Below are positions 7,280-15,600 of a stretch of 50,477 nucleotides of DNA, one piece after another. Source of the DNA: Verrucomicrobiales bacterium (lineage in GTDB: Bacteria > Verrucomicrobiota > Verrucomicrobiia > Limisphaerales > UBA9464); NCBI GenBank assembly GCA_027483345.1, contig JAIXUV010000335.1, positions 1 to 50,477 on the forward strand, read 5' to 3'. How positions within the stretch are numbered: position 1 is the stretch's first letter; each line of letters begins with the position of its first letter. Both the position numbers and the translations under genes were made by a program. The notes under the pieces are model-generated. The model searched no databases, had not been told where the DNA came from, and saw nothing but the letters and a program-made list of their open reading frames with translations.

Positions 7280-7957
7280 TCAGAGGATGCTGACCTTGAC
7301 GTCGCACTCGACGATCCCGGCTCCGATCGCGTACCGGGTCAAACCGGCCGTGTCGTGGATGTCGAGCTTCTCCATCAGGTGCTCGCGATGCTTCTCCACC
7401 GTCTTCATCCCGATGCCGAGTTCGGCCGCGGTCTCCTTGTTGGCCCGCCCCTCGGCGATGAGCTGGAGCACCTCGAGTTCGCGGGAGGTGAGCGATGGAC
7501 GCTTCCTGTAGGTTCCTTCCAGCCGACGTGCGACGCCGTTGGCCAGGGAGTCCGCGGCGCGCTCGCCCGGCGTGGTGAAGTAGGTCCGTGAGACCTGCGC
7601 CTTGCGGATCGCGCTGCAGACGTCGATCGAGGACGCCTGCTTCAGGATGAAGCCGGCTGCCCCGGACTCCTGGGCGGAGCGGACATAGGCGTCGTCGTTG
7701 TGGGCGGAAAGGATGAGGATCCGTGCACCCGGCAGGGCCTCCAAGATCTGGCGTGTCGCCTCCAGTCCGTTCATGCGCGGCATGGCGAAGTCCATGAGGA
7801 TGACATCGGGCTTGAGCGCGGTGGCGAGGGCGACGGCCTTCCTGCCGTTCTCGGCCTGGCCCGCCACCTCCATCCCGCCGTCGAGGAGCAACATCCGGCA
7901 TAGGCCTTCACGGACGACGGCGTGATCTTCGACGACGAGTACTCGGATCTTTTTCAT
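7280..7957 (-). CDS. NarL/FixJ-family response regulator (receiver + LuxR HTH)
   Basis: The 225-residue protein has a receiver domain (residues 1-120) with the acidic pair in VVEDHAVVREG and the phospho-acceptor Asp56 in ILMDFAMPRMNG. Its LuxR-type helix-turn-helix covers residues 155-215 and contains LTSRELEVLQLIAEG and MKTVEKHREHLMEKL. Proteins of this family bind palindromic DNA as phosphorylated dimers. Its ATG overlaps the stop of the histidine-kinase gene as ATGA, so the two are translationally coupled and form a cognate pair. The palindromes at 7155 and 9900 are natural candidates for its binding sites, but that is inference. Confidence 0.95.
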   Translation of the reverse strand: MKKIRVLVVEDHAVVREGLCRMLLLDGGMEVAGQAENGRKAVALATALKPDVILMDFAMPRMNGLEATRQILEALPGARILILSAHNDDAYVRSAQESGAAGFILKQASSIDVCSAIRKAQVSRTYFTTPGERAADSLANGVARRLEGTYRKRPSLTSRELEVLQLIAEGRANKETAAELGIGMKTVEKHREHLMEKLDIHDTAGLTRYAIGAGIVECDVKVSIL

Positions 7958-9126
7958 GGCTCTGTCTGCGGAGGCTTACGGGACCGGCTGGACTTCGTGG
8001 GGGACTTCGGGGTCTGGGAATGGGGGTGCTTGAACGGGATGATCACCTCGACGGTGGTCCCGTTCCCCGGGGTGGAATCGATCGAGAAGGAGCCGCCGAT
8101 CATCTCGGCCCGCTCCTGCATGCCCAACAGACCGAGGCGGCGGCCCGCGTTGCAGTTCTGGACGGCCTGCACATCGAAGGCGTGGCCATCGTCGGTGATC
8201 CTCAGGCGCATCCGCCTTGGTAGGCGTTCGATCGAGATGGCGGCGTTCGACGCCTTGGAGTGCTTGGCGACGTTGGTGAGCGCCTCCTGGACGATGCGGT
8301 ACAGCGTGGTGCGCCGGAGCGTGTTCAGGGTGTTGAGTCCGACGAAGGCGGTGAGGCGGGTCCGGATCCCGGTCTCCATGGTGAAGTGCCGCAGGTAGGA
8401 CTGCAGCGCGGGCACCAGGCCGAGGTCGTCCAACGCCGCGGGCCGGAGTTCCCGTGCGAACTGGTGGACCGTGTCCACGGACCGTTCGACCAGCCTCTGG
8501 GTCCGCGCGATGTTCCGGTCGAGCGAGCGGGAATTCCTCGACGCCTCCAGCTTGAGGTTCGCCAGCTGCACGTTGATGCCGCTCAGGGTCTGGGCGATGA
8601 CGTCGTGCAGTTCGCGGCTGATCCGGCGTCGTTCGTCCTCCTGTGCCGAAAGGATCTGCCTTGAGAGGTTCCGCAGCTGGTTCTGGAGGCGCTTCGAGGC
8701 CTCCAGCATCCCGGCGTGCTGCTTCTCCCGGTTCCGCATGTTGGCCTCGGTGGCCTGATGTCGGTGTGCGGCCTCGACGAGACCCTGGTTGGCCGACGCC
8801 AGTTCCACGGCGTGTCGGCTCATGGCCACCATCAGGGCCTGGCGGAAGTCGGCCTTGGCGGCCCTCTCGTAGCCGGAGGGGCCTTCTACGGCGGCCAGGA
8901 ACTCCGCCGCCCGCAGGACCAGGACGTCCCGCATCCCCGGTTCAATCCGCGGCAGGAACTCCTTGAGGAGCATCCGTTCATGGACTTCCACGAGGTCCTT
9001 CGGGAGGCCAACACGTTTTGCCGTGGCTGCCGGCGGGTCGCCGGAGCCGTCCGTGACGACGGCCCGCCCGGAGGCGAGGTGGGCCCGGAGGGCCGCCCGG
9101 TATCGTCGGATCATCAGTTTGGACAT
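7954..9126 (-). CDS. soluble histidine kinase with RsbU_N-like sensor region
   Basis: The 390-residue protein has no membrane segment. Residues 1-105 resemble the N-terminal domain of RsbU-type stress phosphatases, a helical partner-binding module (AAEFLAAVEGPSGYERA near 73-89). A coiled coil follows (about 110-165), then a HisKA_3 dimerisation domain with EDERRRISRELHDVIAQTLS, where His174 is the phosphorylation site. The HATPase domain has QEALTNVAKHS (N box, 280-290), TDDGHAFD (G1, His where Gly is usual) and LGLLGMQERAEMIGGSFS (G2). Dimerisation and ATP-binding motifs are otherwise complete, so it should be active. It is paired with the LuxR-type regulator through a 4-base overlap and starts 5 bp after the degenerate paralogue upstream. 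Confidence 0.9.
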   Translation of the reverse strand: MSKLMIRRYRAALRAHLASGRAVVTDGSGDPPAATAKRVGLPKDLVEVHERMLLKEFLPRIEPGMRDVLVLRAAEFLAAVEGPSGYERAAKADFRQALMVAMSRHAVELASANQGLVEAAHRHQATEANMRNREKQHAGMLEASKRLQNQLRNLSRQILSAQEDERRRISRELHDVIAQTLSGINVQLANLKLEASRNSRSLDRNIARTQRLVERSVDTVHQFARELRPAALDDLGLVPALQSYLRHFTMETGIRTRLTAFVGLNTLNTLRRTTLYRIVQEALTNVAKHSKASNAAISIERLPRRMRLRITDDGHAFDVQAVQNCNAGRRLGLLGMQERAEMIGGSFSIDSTPGNGTTVEVIIPFKHPHSQTPKSPTKSSRSRKPPQTEP

Positions 9127-9131
9127 GCGCG

Positions 9132-9827
9132 TCAGGACTTGGGTGAGGGGGAGGGGAGGGTTCCCACCTTGGTGGCCGCCGCCGAGACGTCCATCCGCAC
9201 CTTCGAGATGCCGGTGGCCAGGCTCTCGGTGTTCCGCCGCGCCTCGGTCCGGAGTCCGCGCAGCCACAGGTTGATGCCAATCATGGACTGGGCGATGTCG
9301 TTCCGAAGGCGCGCACCGTCGGCCTGTCCCCGGCGCTCCTGGGTCTTCAGCATCCGCCGCGTGAGCCTCCGGAGTTCGTCGTGGACACGTCGGGTCTTCG
9401 CCTCGACGCCCGCGTGTCGGACCTTGGTGTCCCGGAGCTGTTCCGTGAGCACCCGGTTCCGGGCGGCTCCCTTGCGGAACTCCAGCCGGCTGGAGGCCAG
9501 CTGGAGGGTCCTCCTGGAAAGCGCCGAGCCCAGACGTGCCAGCTCGGCGCGGTAGTGCAGCGAGGTCCGATGCAGGAAGACCAGCGGCTCGATCGCCGCG
9601 GCGAAGAAGCGGGCCGATCTCCCCGAGTCCCGCGCCGTGATGCCGGGGCGAAGCCGGTCCACCGCCGACGCATGGATCCGGGCCAGGTCCGGCAGGGAGA
9701 CGCCATCCGCCGCGGCCTCGCGGCCCAATTCCAGCGCCTGGCGCGCCTGGGAGGAGGCGCCCGCCTTCAGGTGCAGTCCCAGTGCGGCCTCGTACCGGAG
9801 CGCCCAGGTTTCCTCGTTTGGTTTCAT
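9132..9827 (-). CDS. RsbU_N-like protein with degenerate HisKA_3 region, no ATPase domain
   Basis: The 231-residue protein has the same layout as the kinase downstream but stops before the catalytic domain. Residues 8-95 are RsbU_N-like (ALRYEAALGLHLKAG, LELGREAAADGVSLPDLARIH and SARFFAAAIEPLVFLHR), followed by a coiled coil (about 96-160). The region at 162-200 lines up with the kinase dimerisation domain: GARLRNDIAQSMIGINLWL against SRELHDVIAQTLSGINVQL. The phospho-accepting His is Arg175 and the adjacent Asp is Asn176, and no N, G1 or G2 box follows. It is therefore unlikely to be a kinase and may be a regulatory partner that dimerises with it. It is the first gene of the signalling operon. 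Confidence 0.78.
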   Translation of the reverse strand: MKPNEETWALRYEAALGLHLKAGASSQARQALELGREAAADGVSLPDLARIHASAVDRLRPGITARDSGRSARFFAAAIEPLVFLHRTSLHYRAELARLGSALSRRTLQLASSRLEFRKGAARNRVLTEQLRDTKVRHAGVEAKTRRVHDELRRLTRRMLKTQERRGQADGARLRNDIAQSMIGINLWLRGLRTEARRNTESLATGISKVRMDVSAAATKVGTLPSPSPKS

Positions 9828-10129
9828 TGGTATGCCGAACCGTCCACCGCGTCTGTCCGCGCGTGGCGGAACCAAGGTCGTCGTTCGGTTCGGGATCGGG
9901 CCATGGGGTGAACACCCCATGGCACCCCGGGGCGGCGGCTCCCACCGTCGCCTCCAACAAGGCAGCGTGCCGGCTCCGCCACAAGTCCCAATGGGCCGTC
10001 GCAGCGTCCACCGCGGCCCGGCGCCGGGAACGACGTCGACGCCGCGCCGCATCCGTGGCCGACGCGGCCCGGACGCGACCCCGCCTCCCGACGGAAGCGG
10101 TCTCCGAGCACCCCGACTTGAATCCGAGA
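9828..10129. other. divergent intergenic region, 302 bp
   Basis: This separates the minus-strand signalling operon from the plus-strand outer-membrane gene and should contain both promoters. The one striking element is the perfect palindrome at 9900-9923. I see no gene: the readings through it are Arg/Pro-rich in every frame. Confidence 0.65.
9900..9923. promoter_or_regulatory. perfect 11-bp-arm palindrome, candidate operator
   Basis: GCCATGGGGTG and CACCCCATGGC are exact reverse complements separated by AA. The site is 73 bp upstream of the sensor-like gene and about 206 bp upstream of the divergent outer-membrane gene. Its core, ATGGGG-N6-CCCCAT, recurs exactly at 7157-7174. This is the size and symmetry expected for a dimeric LuxR-type regulator; binding has not been shown. 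Confidence 0.6.
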
Positions 10130-11308
10130 ATGCCCACGAACCGGCCCCTGTTCTGGATCCCCTTCCTGGGACTCCTGATGTCCTCTCCGGTCCGGATGCA
10201 GGCCCAGCTGGATCCCTATCCACGCAGTCTCCTCCAGTTGGGTGTGGACCAGGCGGTCTCGGCGGTCGGTCCCCAGTCCCTGTACGCCTACTACTACTCC
10301 AACCATCCGTTCACCGGCGACAGCAACCGCGTCCTTCGCCTGGTGGTCGCCCCGCTCTTCGTCGACGGCGAGCTGGGGTTCCGCTCGCTGCTTTCGCCGG
10401 ACACCGACGTGGGCATCGGCTTCGGAGGCGGAGGCTATTCCGAGAACCAGTTCGAGATCCGGAAGGGGCGCTACATCCGCGAGGAGAGCTTCGACGGCCA
10501 TGGTGGCGGCGGTTCGCTGAGGCTCTACCACCGCATCAACCCGGGCGGCCGGATCCCGCTGAGCCTGGTGGTCCAGGGCGGTGCCCGCTTCTCGACCTTC
10601 GCCCGGACGGGCCGGACGGCGGAGGAGTTCATTCCGCCCGCGGACCGGGTCGAGGCGGACCTGCGCACGGGCCTGCGCCTCGCGGGCGCCGAGCCGCTGC
10701 TCTATCCCGACCTGGCGATGGAGATGTCGGTCTGGATCGAGCGCCGGTGGCGTCTGGATCCCGGCAGCTACGGCTATGACGGTTCCTTTGCCGTCCGGCC
10801 CCACTCGGACGTCGGGTGGATCCATGCGGCCCTGAACTATCCCTGGGTCCCGAGCGGAAACCAGATGACGGTGTCGTTGACGGCCGGGGGCACCATGGAC
10901 GCGGACCGGTTCAGCGCCTGGCGCCTGGGCGGGGTCCTGCCCTTGGGGTCGGAGACGCCGTTGGCCCTGCCCGGGTATTTCTACCGGGAACTTTCCGCCA
11001 CGCGCTTCGTCCATGCAGGCGCCACCTACGTGGCCCCGCTGTCCGGTTCCCACCGCTGGCAGCTCCGGCTCGCCGCCGCGGGCGCGGTGATCCGGTTCCT
11101 CCCCGGATTGGAGCAGTCCGGCCGGTGGCATGCCGGGGTGGGACCCGGTCTGGAGTACACCTCACGCAACCAGGTATGGCGGGTCGTGGTGCACTACGGC
11201 TACGGCGCCTTCGCACCGCGCGGGGAACGGCAGGGCGCCCACAGCGTCGGGCTGCTCTACCAGTTCAACTTCGAACGGCGGTCCGTCCGTCGGGAAGCGG
11301 CGCAGTGA
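10130..11308 (+). CDS. putative outer-membrane beta-barrel protein
   Basis: The 392-residue protein has a signal peptide (residues 1-25, WIPFLGLLMSSPVRMQA then Q). The rest alternates polar and hydrophobic residues and is rich in aromatic ones, with strands such as DVGIGFGGGGYSENQFEIRK and WRVVVHYGYGAFAPR, and it ends HSVGLLYQFNF, a typical C-terminal barrel strand with terminal Phe followed by a short basic tail. I do not recognise a specific family. The ATG at 10130 is chosen because it begins the signal peptide; the same frame is open upstream without coding character. It is divergent from the signalling operon and is followed by an entericidin-like and a BON gene on the same strand, so envelope stress is a reasonable context. 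Confidence 0.75.
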   Translation: MPTNRPLFWIPFLGLLMSSPVRMQAQLDPYPRSLLQLGVDQAVSAVGPQSLYAYYYSNHPFTGDSNRVLRLVVAPLFVDGELGFRSLLSPDTDVGIGFGGGGYSENQFEIRKGRYIREESFDGHGGGGSLRLYHRINPGGRIPLSLVVQGGARFSTFARTGRTAEEFIPPADRVEADLRTGLRLAGAEPLLYPDLAMEMSVWIERRWRLDPGSYGYDGSFAVRPHSDVGWIHAALNYPWVPSGNQMTVSLTAGGTMDADRFSAWRLGGVLPLGSETPLALPGYFYRELSATRFVHAGATYVAPLSGSHRWQLRLAAAGAVIRFLPGLEQSGRWHAGVGPGLEYTSRNQVWRVVVHYGYGAFAPRGERQGAHSVGLLYQFNFERRSVRREAAQ

Positions 11309-11366
11309 GGCGCCGGATCGGAGACCGTTTCGGTCCTGGACTTTCCGACGAAGACATCGGTTTCGG

Positions 11367-11525
11367 ATGAAAACCCACAACATGAGCCAACATCGATTGA
11401 AACGCATCGGCACGCTGGGCCTCGTGGTCCTGATTTTCGCCTCGGCCCTCGGCTGCAACACTGCGCAGGGCTTCAGCAAGGACATGGAGAAGGCCGGCCA
11501 GAAGATCCAGCAGGGGACCGATTGA
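11367..11525 (+). CDS. entericidin-like small lipoprotein
   Basis: The 52-residue protein has a signal sequence (LGLVVLIFASALG) with lipidation Cys30, followed by CNTAQGFSKDMEKAGQKIQQ. The CNTxxGxxxDxxxxGxxI pattern is that of entericidin A/B, small cell-envelope lipoproteins induced in stationary phase or by osmotic change in enterobacteria. The lipobox (SALGC) is acceptable but not optimal. There are two in-frame ATGs (11367 and 11382), and the second could be the true start. It lies 58 bp after the barrel gene and 175 bp before the BON gene. The role of entericidins is still debated. Confidence 0.8.
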   Translation: MKTHNMSQHRLKRIGTLGLVVLIFASALGCNTAQGFSKDMEKAGQKIQQGTD

Positions 11526-11643
11526 GTCCGTTTTCCGTCCGCGGAAAGCCGACCCGGCGACCGGTATCCCCGACCCGATCGCGAATGCGGGTCCGACGGC
11601 GGTCGGGTTAGACCTGATGGTTCCCCACCGGAGAGGGGGCTAG

Positions 11644-11687
11644 GTTCCGATGGTCCGGGACTCGGCTTGCCGGGCGGACATCGGAAC
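11644..11687 (+). promoter_or_regulatory. stem-loop in the leader of the BON gene
   Basis: GTTCCGATG plus TCCG (11644-11657, with one bulged G) is complementary to CGGA plus CATCGGAAC (11675-11687), giving a 13-bp stem around a 17-base loop. It ends 13 bp before the ATG. It could be an RNA structure that controls translation or mRNA stability, or a DNA operator. Confidence 0.5.
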
Positions 11688-11700
11688 GAAAGAAACCGCC

Positions 11701-12477
11701 ATGAGAAATCCCACATCCCTTCCCCTGCTGCTCGCCACCGGCACCCTGTTCCTCCTCAGCCACGCCGCCTTCGGCGCGGAGACCGACAACCGGATCGAGT
11801 CCTCGGCCAAGGCGTCCTACGTGTTCAAGACCTACCTTAAGGACGACGCGGTCCACACCGAATCCAAGGACGGCGTGGTCACCCTCACCGGGACGGTCTC
11901 GGATCCTTCGCATCGCCGGATGGCCGAGGACACGGTCGAGGGGCTCCCCGGGGTCAAGCGGGTCGAGAACCGGATCACGGTCACCGGCGAAGAGGTAGCG
12001 GAGCATTCGGACGCGTGGCTGGGCACCAAGGTGAAGGCTGCGCTCCTGTTCCATCGCAACGTCAGCGCTACTTCGACCGACGTGTTCGTGAAGGACGGCG
12101 TGGTGAGCCTCCGCGGTGAGGCCCAGAACGAGGCCCAGAAGGAGCTGACCGCCGAATACGCCTGGGACATCGAGGGGGTCAAGGAGGTGAAGAACGAGAT
12201 GACCCTCGCTGCCAAGCCCGTCGAGGTGAAGGTAAAGCTCAGCGAACGGATCGACGACGCCTCGATCACCGCCCAGGTGAAGGCTTCGTTGATGCTCCAC
12301 CGTTCCACCAGCGCGCTGAAGACCAAGGTCCAGACGACCGAGGGCGTTGTCACGGTCAGCGGTGTGGCTAAGAACCCCGCCGAAAAGAGCCTGGTCACGA
12401 AGCTCATCAGCGACATCCACGGAGTGCACGGCGTCGTCAACCAGATGACGGTGGCCGAGCCGGTGGCCAGCAACTGA
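11701..12477 (+). CDS. periplasmic triple-BON-domain protein (OsmY-like)
   Basis: The 258-residue protein has a signal peptide (residues 1-22, ending AAFGA) and three BON domains at about 28-95, 105-170 and 185-250. Each has an initial helix, a VHTESKDGVVTLTGTV-type strand pair and a G-V-x-x-V-x-N ending (GVKRVENRITV, GVKEVKNEMTL, GVHGVVNQMTV). BON domains occur in OsmY and DolP, periplasmic proteins linked to envelope integrity under osmotic or stationary-phase stress. The ATG at 11701 is chosen since it begins the signal peptide. The hairpin just upstream may regulate it. It is the last gene of the plus-strand envelope group and converges on the subtilase gene. Confidence 0.88.
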   Translation: MRNPTSLPLLLATGTLFLLSHAAFGAETDNRIESSAKASYVFKTYLKDDAVHTESKDGVVTLTGTVSDPSHRRMAEDTVEGLPGVKRVENRITVTGEEVAEHSDAWLGTKVKAALLFHRNVSATSTDVFVKDGVVSLRGEAQNEAQKELTAEYAWDIEGVKEVKNEMTLAAKPVEVKVKLSERIDDASITAQVKASLMLHRSTSALKTKVQTTEGVVTVSGVAKNPAEKSLVTKLISDIHGVHGVVNQMTVAEPVASN

Positions 12478-12586
12478 GCTGTCTTTCCCTACCGGAACCC
12501 GGGGGCACTCCCATGGAATCCGGTGGGGCCCGGTTCCGCGGAATCCTACGTCCATTCGTCTCCATCGCCGCGTACCGCCTCGCCGA

Positions 12587-12615
12587 GGATGGGGCGTCCC
12601 GAAGACGCCCCATCC
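12587..12615. terminator. bidirectional stem-loop between convergent genes
   Basis: GGATGGGGCGTC (12587-12598) and GACGCCCCATCC (12604-12615) form a perfect 12-bp stem with a CCGAA loop. It lies between the BON gene and the convergent subtilase gene. Neither side has a T-tract, so it may block read-through or stabilise 3' ends instead of acting as a classical terminator. Confidence 0.6.
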
Positions 12616-12626
12616 CGGCGGTGTGG

Positions 12627-15600
12627 TCACGGTTGGAAGAGACGGTAGTAGCGTTGCGAGGCCGTGGCCGGACGCGGGTCGCTCCATTCGACCGCGGAGG
12701 CACCCGACACCACCTCGCCGACGTTTTCCCAAGTGCCGCCGAGTTCGGTTGCCGACTGGACCTGCCAACGGCTGCCGGCCGGGCCGTGGATCCGGAGACG
12801 GGGCTGCGGCGCCGTGGCGAGCACCTCCAGACGGGGCTGTTCCGAAACCCCGTCCGTCCGCCATCCCAGGACGATCTCGCCTTCCGCCTGCAGGATCGAC
12901 GGCTCGGTGTAGAGGAAGCCGTCCACGGCGATGTGGTAGGTGGTTCCCGCGACGGCCGGGAAGGAGATCCGGCTCTGGAGCACCTCCGGGCCGAGGTCGT
13001 CGTTCTGGGCCACACGGGTGAGGGCTCCGAGGGATGTTCCGGTGTAGGCCGCCAGCACGGTGTCGAACCGGGATTCCACCGTCTCGAAGGTCACCGTGGC
13101 GCTACGCGGCGCGGTCCACGACCACCAGGCCGAGCGCGCACCGATGTTCGCCTCCGGCAGTCCGGCCGGCTGGTGGGTCGGCTCGCCCGGTTCCCGTGAG
13201 AAGTTGACGTTGCCGGCCATCGCCCGGCCGCTGGCGTTGGCGATGGCGAAGGCCGAGCCAAAGGCGTCGTTCACGCCGGAACAGTCGGCGCAGTTCCAGT
13301 TGAGGATGATGGCGCCCTCGGCTTGGAACACGGGATCGGTGTAGCGGAAGCCGTCGACGGCGAACCAGTACCGGACGCCCTGGACGGCCTCGAATTCCAC
13401 CTCGCTTTGCAGGAGGTCCGTGTCGATGTCGTCGTTCTGGGCCACGGGCTGGAGGGATCCGAGGACGTCGCCGGTGTACACCGCGAGCACGGTGTCGAAG
13501 GCGCTCCCGCGGGTGTTCACGGTGACCGTGCTGTTGGCGGGAGCGGTCCAGGACCACCACGCGGACCGCTGTCCGACATTGGCTGTGGGGAGGTTGGGCG
13601 GCTGGTGGGTGGGTTCACCGGCCTCGCGGGAGTAGCCGCCGCTGTCGCCGTTGGCGCGTCCGATGGCTCCCTCCAGCGGCGTGGCCTCCTCGAACCGGTC
13701 GTTGGAACGACGCCAATCCACGCGGAGCGAGTAGTCCGGGATCAGCGCGTTGGCGTCGTATTCGTTGACCCGGACCAGGTAGCGGCCGGGCGCCAGACCC
13801 GGGACCGAGATGCGTGAGAACAGGCTGCCGGGAATGTCGTCGTTGAAGGCGATCGGGTTGGTGGGAGCCGAGGCGGCGAAGAGGGTGACCTGGGTGTCGC
13901 CCGCGAGTCCCGCGGTCTCGATGACCACCTGACGCACCGTGCCGGTGATGTCGAAGTAGGCGAGGTCCGATTCCCCGGCGGCATGCAGCGAACGTCGCTG
14001 GGTCTCGCCGCTGCGGATGGGCTTCGCCTCGGCCGGGGTGTTGTCCGGCTCGAAGGTGTCCCCCGCGAGCACCGGCCGGACCTGCGACCTCAGCGACAGG
14101 GTGATCGGGCCGGATTCACCGCTGAAGCCGTCCACCGCGATCTGGTAGGCCGTCCCCGCCTGCGCATCCAACAGCACGCGGCTGGTGGTGTCGCCGTTCC
14201 CGTCGTCGTCCTGGGCGACCGGGGTCAGCGAACCCACGGCGGTTCCGGTGTAGATCCCCAGCAGCGTGTCGAAGGGCGAACCGGCCGTGGTCACGGCGAA
14301 GGTCCCGGTGGACGGTGCGGTCCAGGTCCACCAGACGGAACGTCCACCGGCATTCCCGGCGATCGTGGGTTCACCCGGTTCCCGACCGGCTCCCACGTTG
14401 CCGCCGGAGACGGTGACGTTGGTTCCGGCCAGGCTGATGCGGCCGGCGAAGAGGTCGTTGGACGGGACGGCGCCGTCCGCTGTCACGAGCAGTTCCAGGT
14501 CGAAGGTGCCGGATCCGGCGCCGAAGCCGTCGTTGCGTCCGTCGACGGCAACCTGGATCGGCACGCCAGCGGTGACGCGGAAGGCGAACACGGTGCCGCG
14601 GCCGACCGCGCTGCTGCCGGAGGCGACCTCGGTGAGCTGTCCCACGGCGGTGCCCGTGTAGGCGGCGAGGAGCGGGGCGAAGCCGGAATTGGTCAGGGTG
14701 ATGCGGGCAGTTCCGCTGATGGGCGGGGTCCAGGTCCACCAGACGGAGCGTCCGCCGAGGTTGGCCGCGTGCTGGGGTTCGCCCTCCTCACGCGTGGCGC
14801 CGACGTTCGTGGCCTGGATCTGGACCCTCGGGCCGGCGACCGCCAGGCGGTCGGCGAACCGGTCGTTCTGCGGGGCCGGCGGCGGGACGAACAGGCTGAT
14901 CCCGAGACGGACCCGGCCGAAGGCGCCGCCCGCGCCGTCCACCGCGATGACGTAGGTGGAGCCGGCGACGGCGTTGAACTCGACGCGGCTCTGCGGGCCT
15001 TCACCGCCGTCGTTGTCCGAGGCGACCGGGGTCAACGAGGCCAGCGACGTGCCGGAGTAGACCGCGAGCGTGGTGTCGAAGTCGCTGCCGTCGGTGGTGA
15101 AGGTCGCGACGCCGGAGGCGGGGGCGGTCCAGGACCACCACACCGAGCGGCTGGCGGCGAGGCCCGCATGGGCGGGTTCGCCGACCTCGGCGGTGGCGTT
15201 GGTGGAGGAGCCGAGAACCACCTCGTTGGTGCCGACCACCGGGACACGGCTGGCGAAGCGGTCGTTGCCCGGCGGCACCACGGAGACCGTCTGGTTCAGC
15301 GTCAGCTGGATGTCCCCCTCGGCGCCTCCGTATCCGTCCACCGCGATCTGGTAGGTCCGTCCTGAGATGGCGTTGAAGGAGACCCGGCTCGAGGTACCGT
15401 TGCCTCCGTCGTCGTTGCTGGCGACCTGGTTGAGCGCACCGACCGAGCTGCCCGTGTAGATGCCCAGGACCGTGTCGAAACTGCTGCCCACGGTGTGGAT
15501 CACCACCGGTCCGGCGGCCTGGGCGGTCCAACGCCACCAGACCGAGTGGGTGGCCAACGATCCTGCGTGGGAGGGCTCACCGGACTGCGAGGTCGCCCCG

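Noticed and set aside
7954-9827. Sensor-like gene and kinase as one gene split by a frameshift
   Set aside because: Each has its own RsbU_N-like domain, coiled coil and dimerisation region, and the second has its own ATG 5 bp after the stop of the first. They are two genes.
12587-12615. Third perfect copy of the ATGGGG...CCCCAT palindrome
   Set aside because: The arms occur, but the spacer is 13 bases and they are part of a longer 12-bp stem between convergent genes, so it is a hairpin and not an operator of the same kind.
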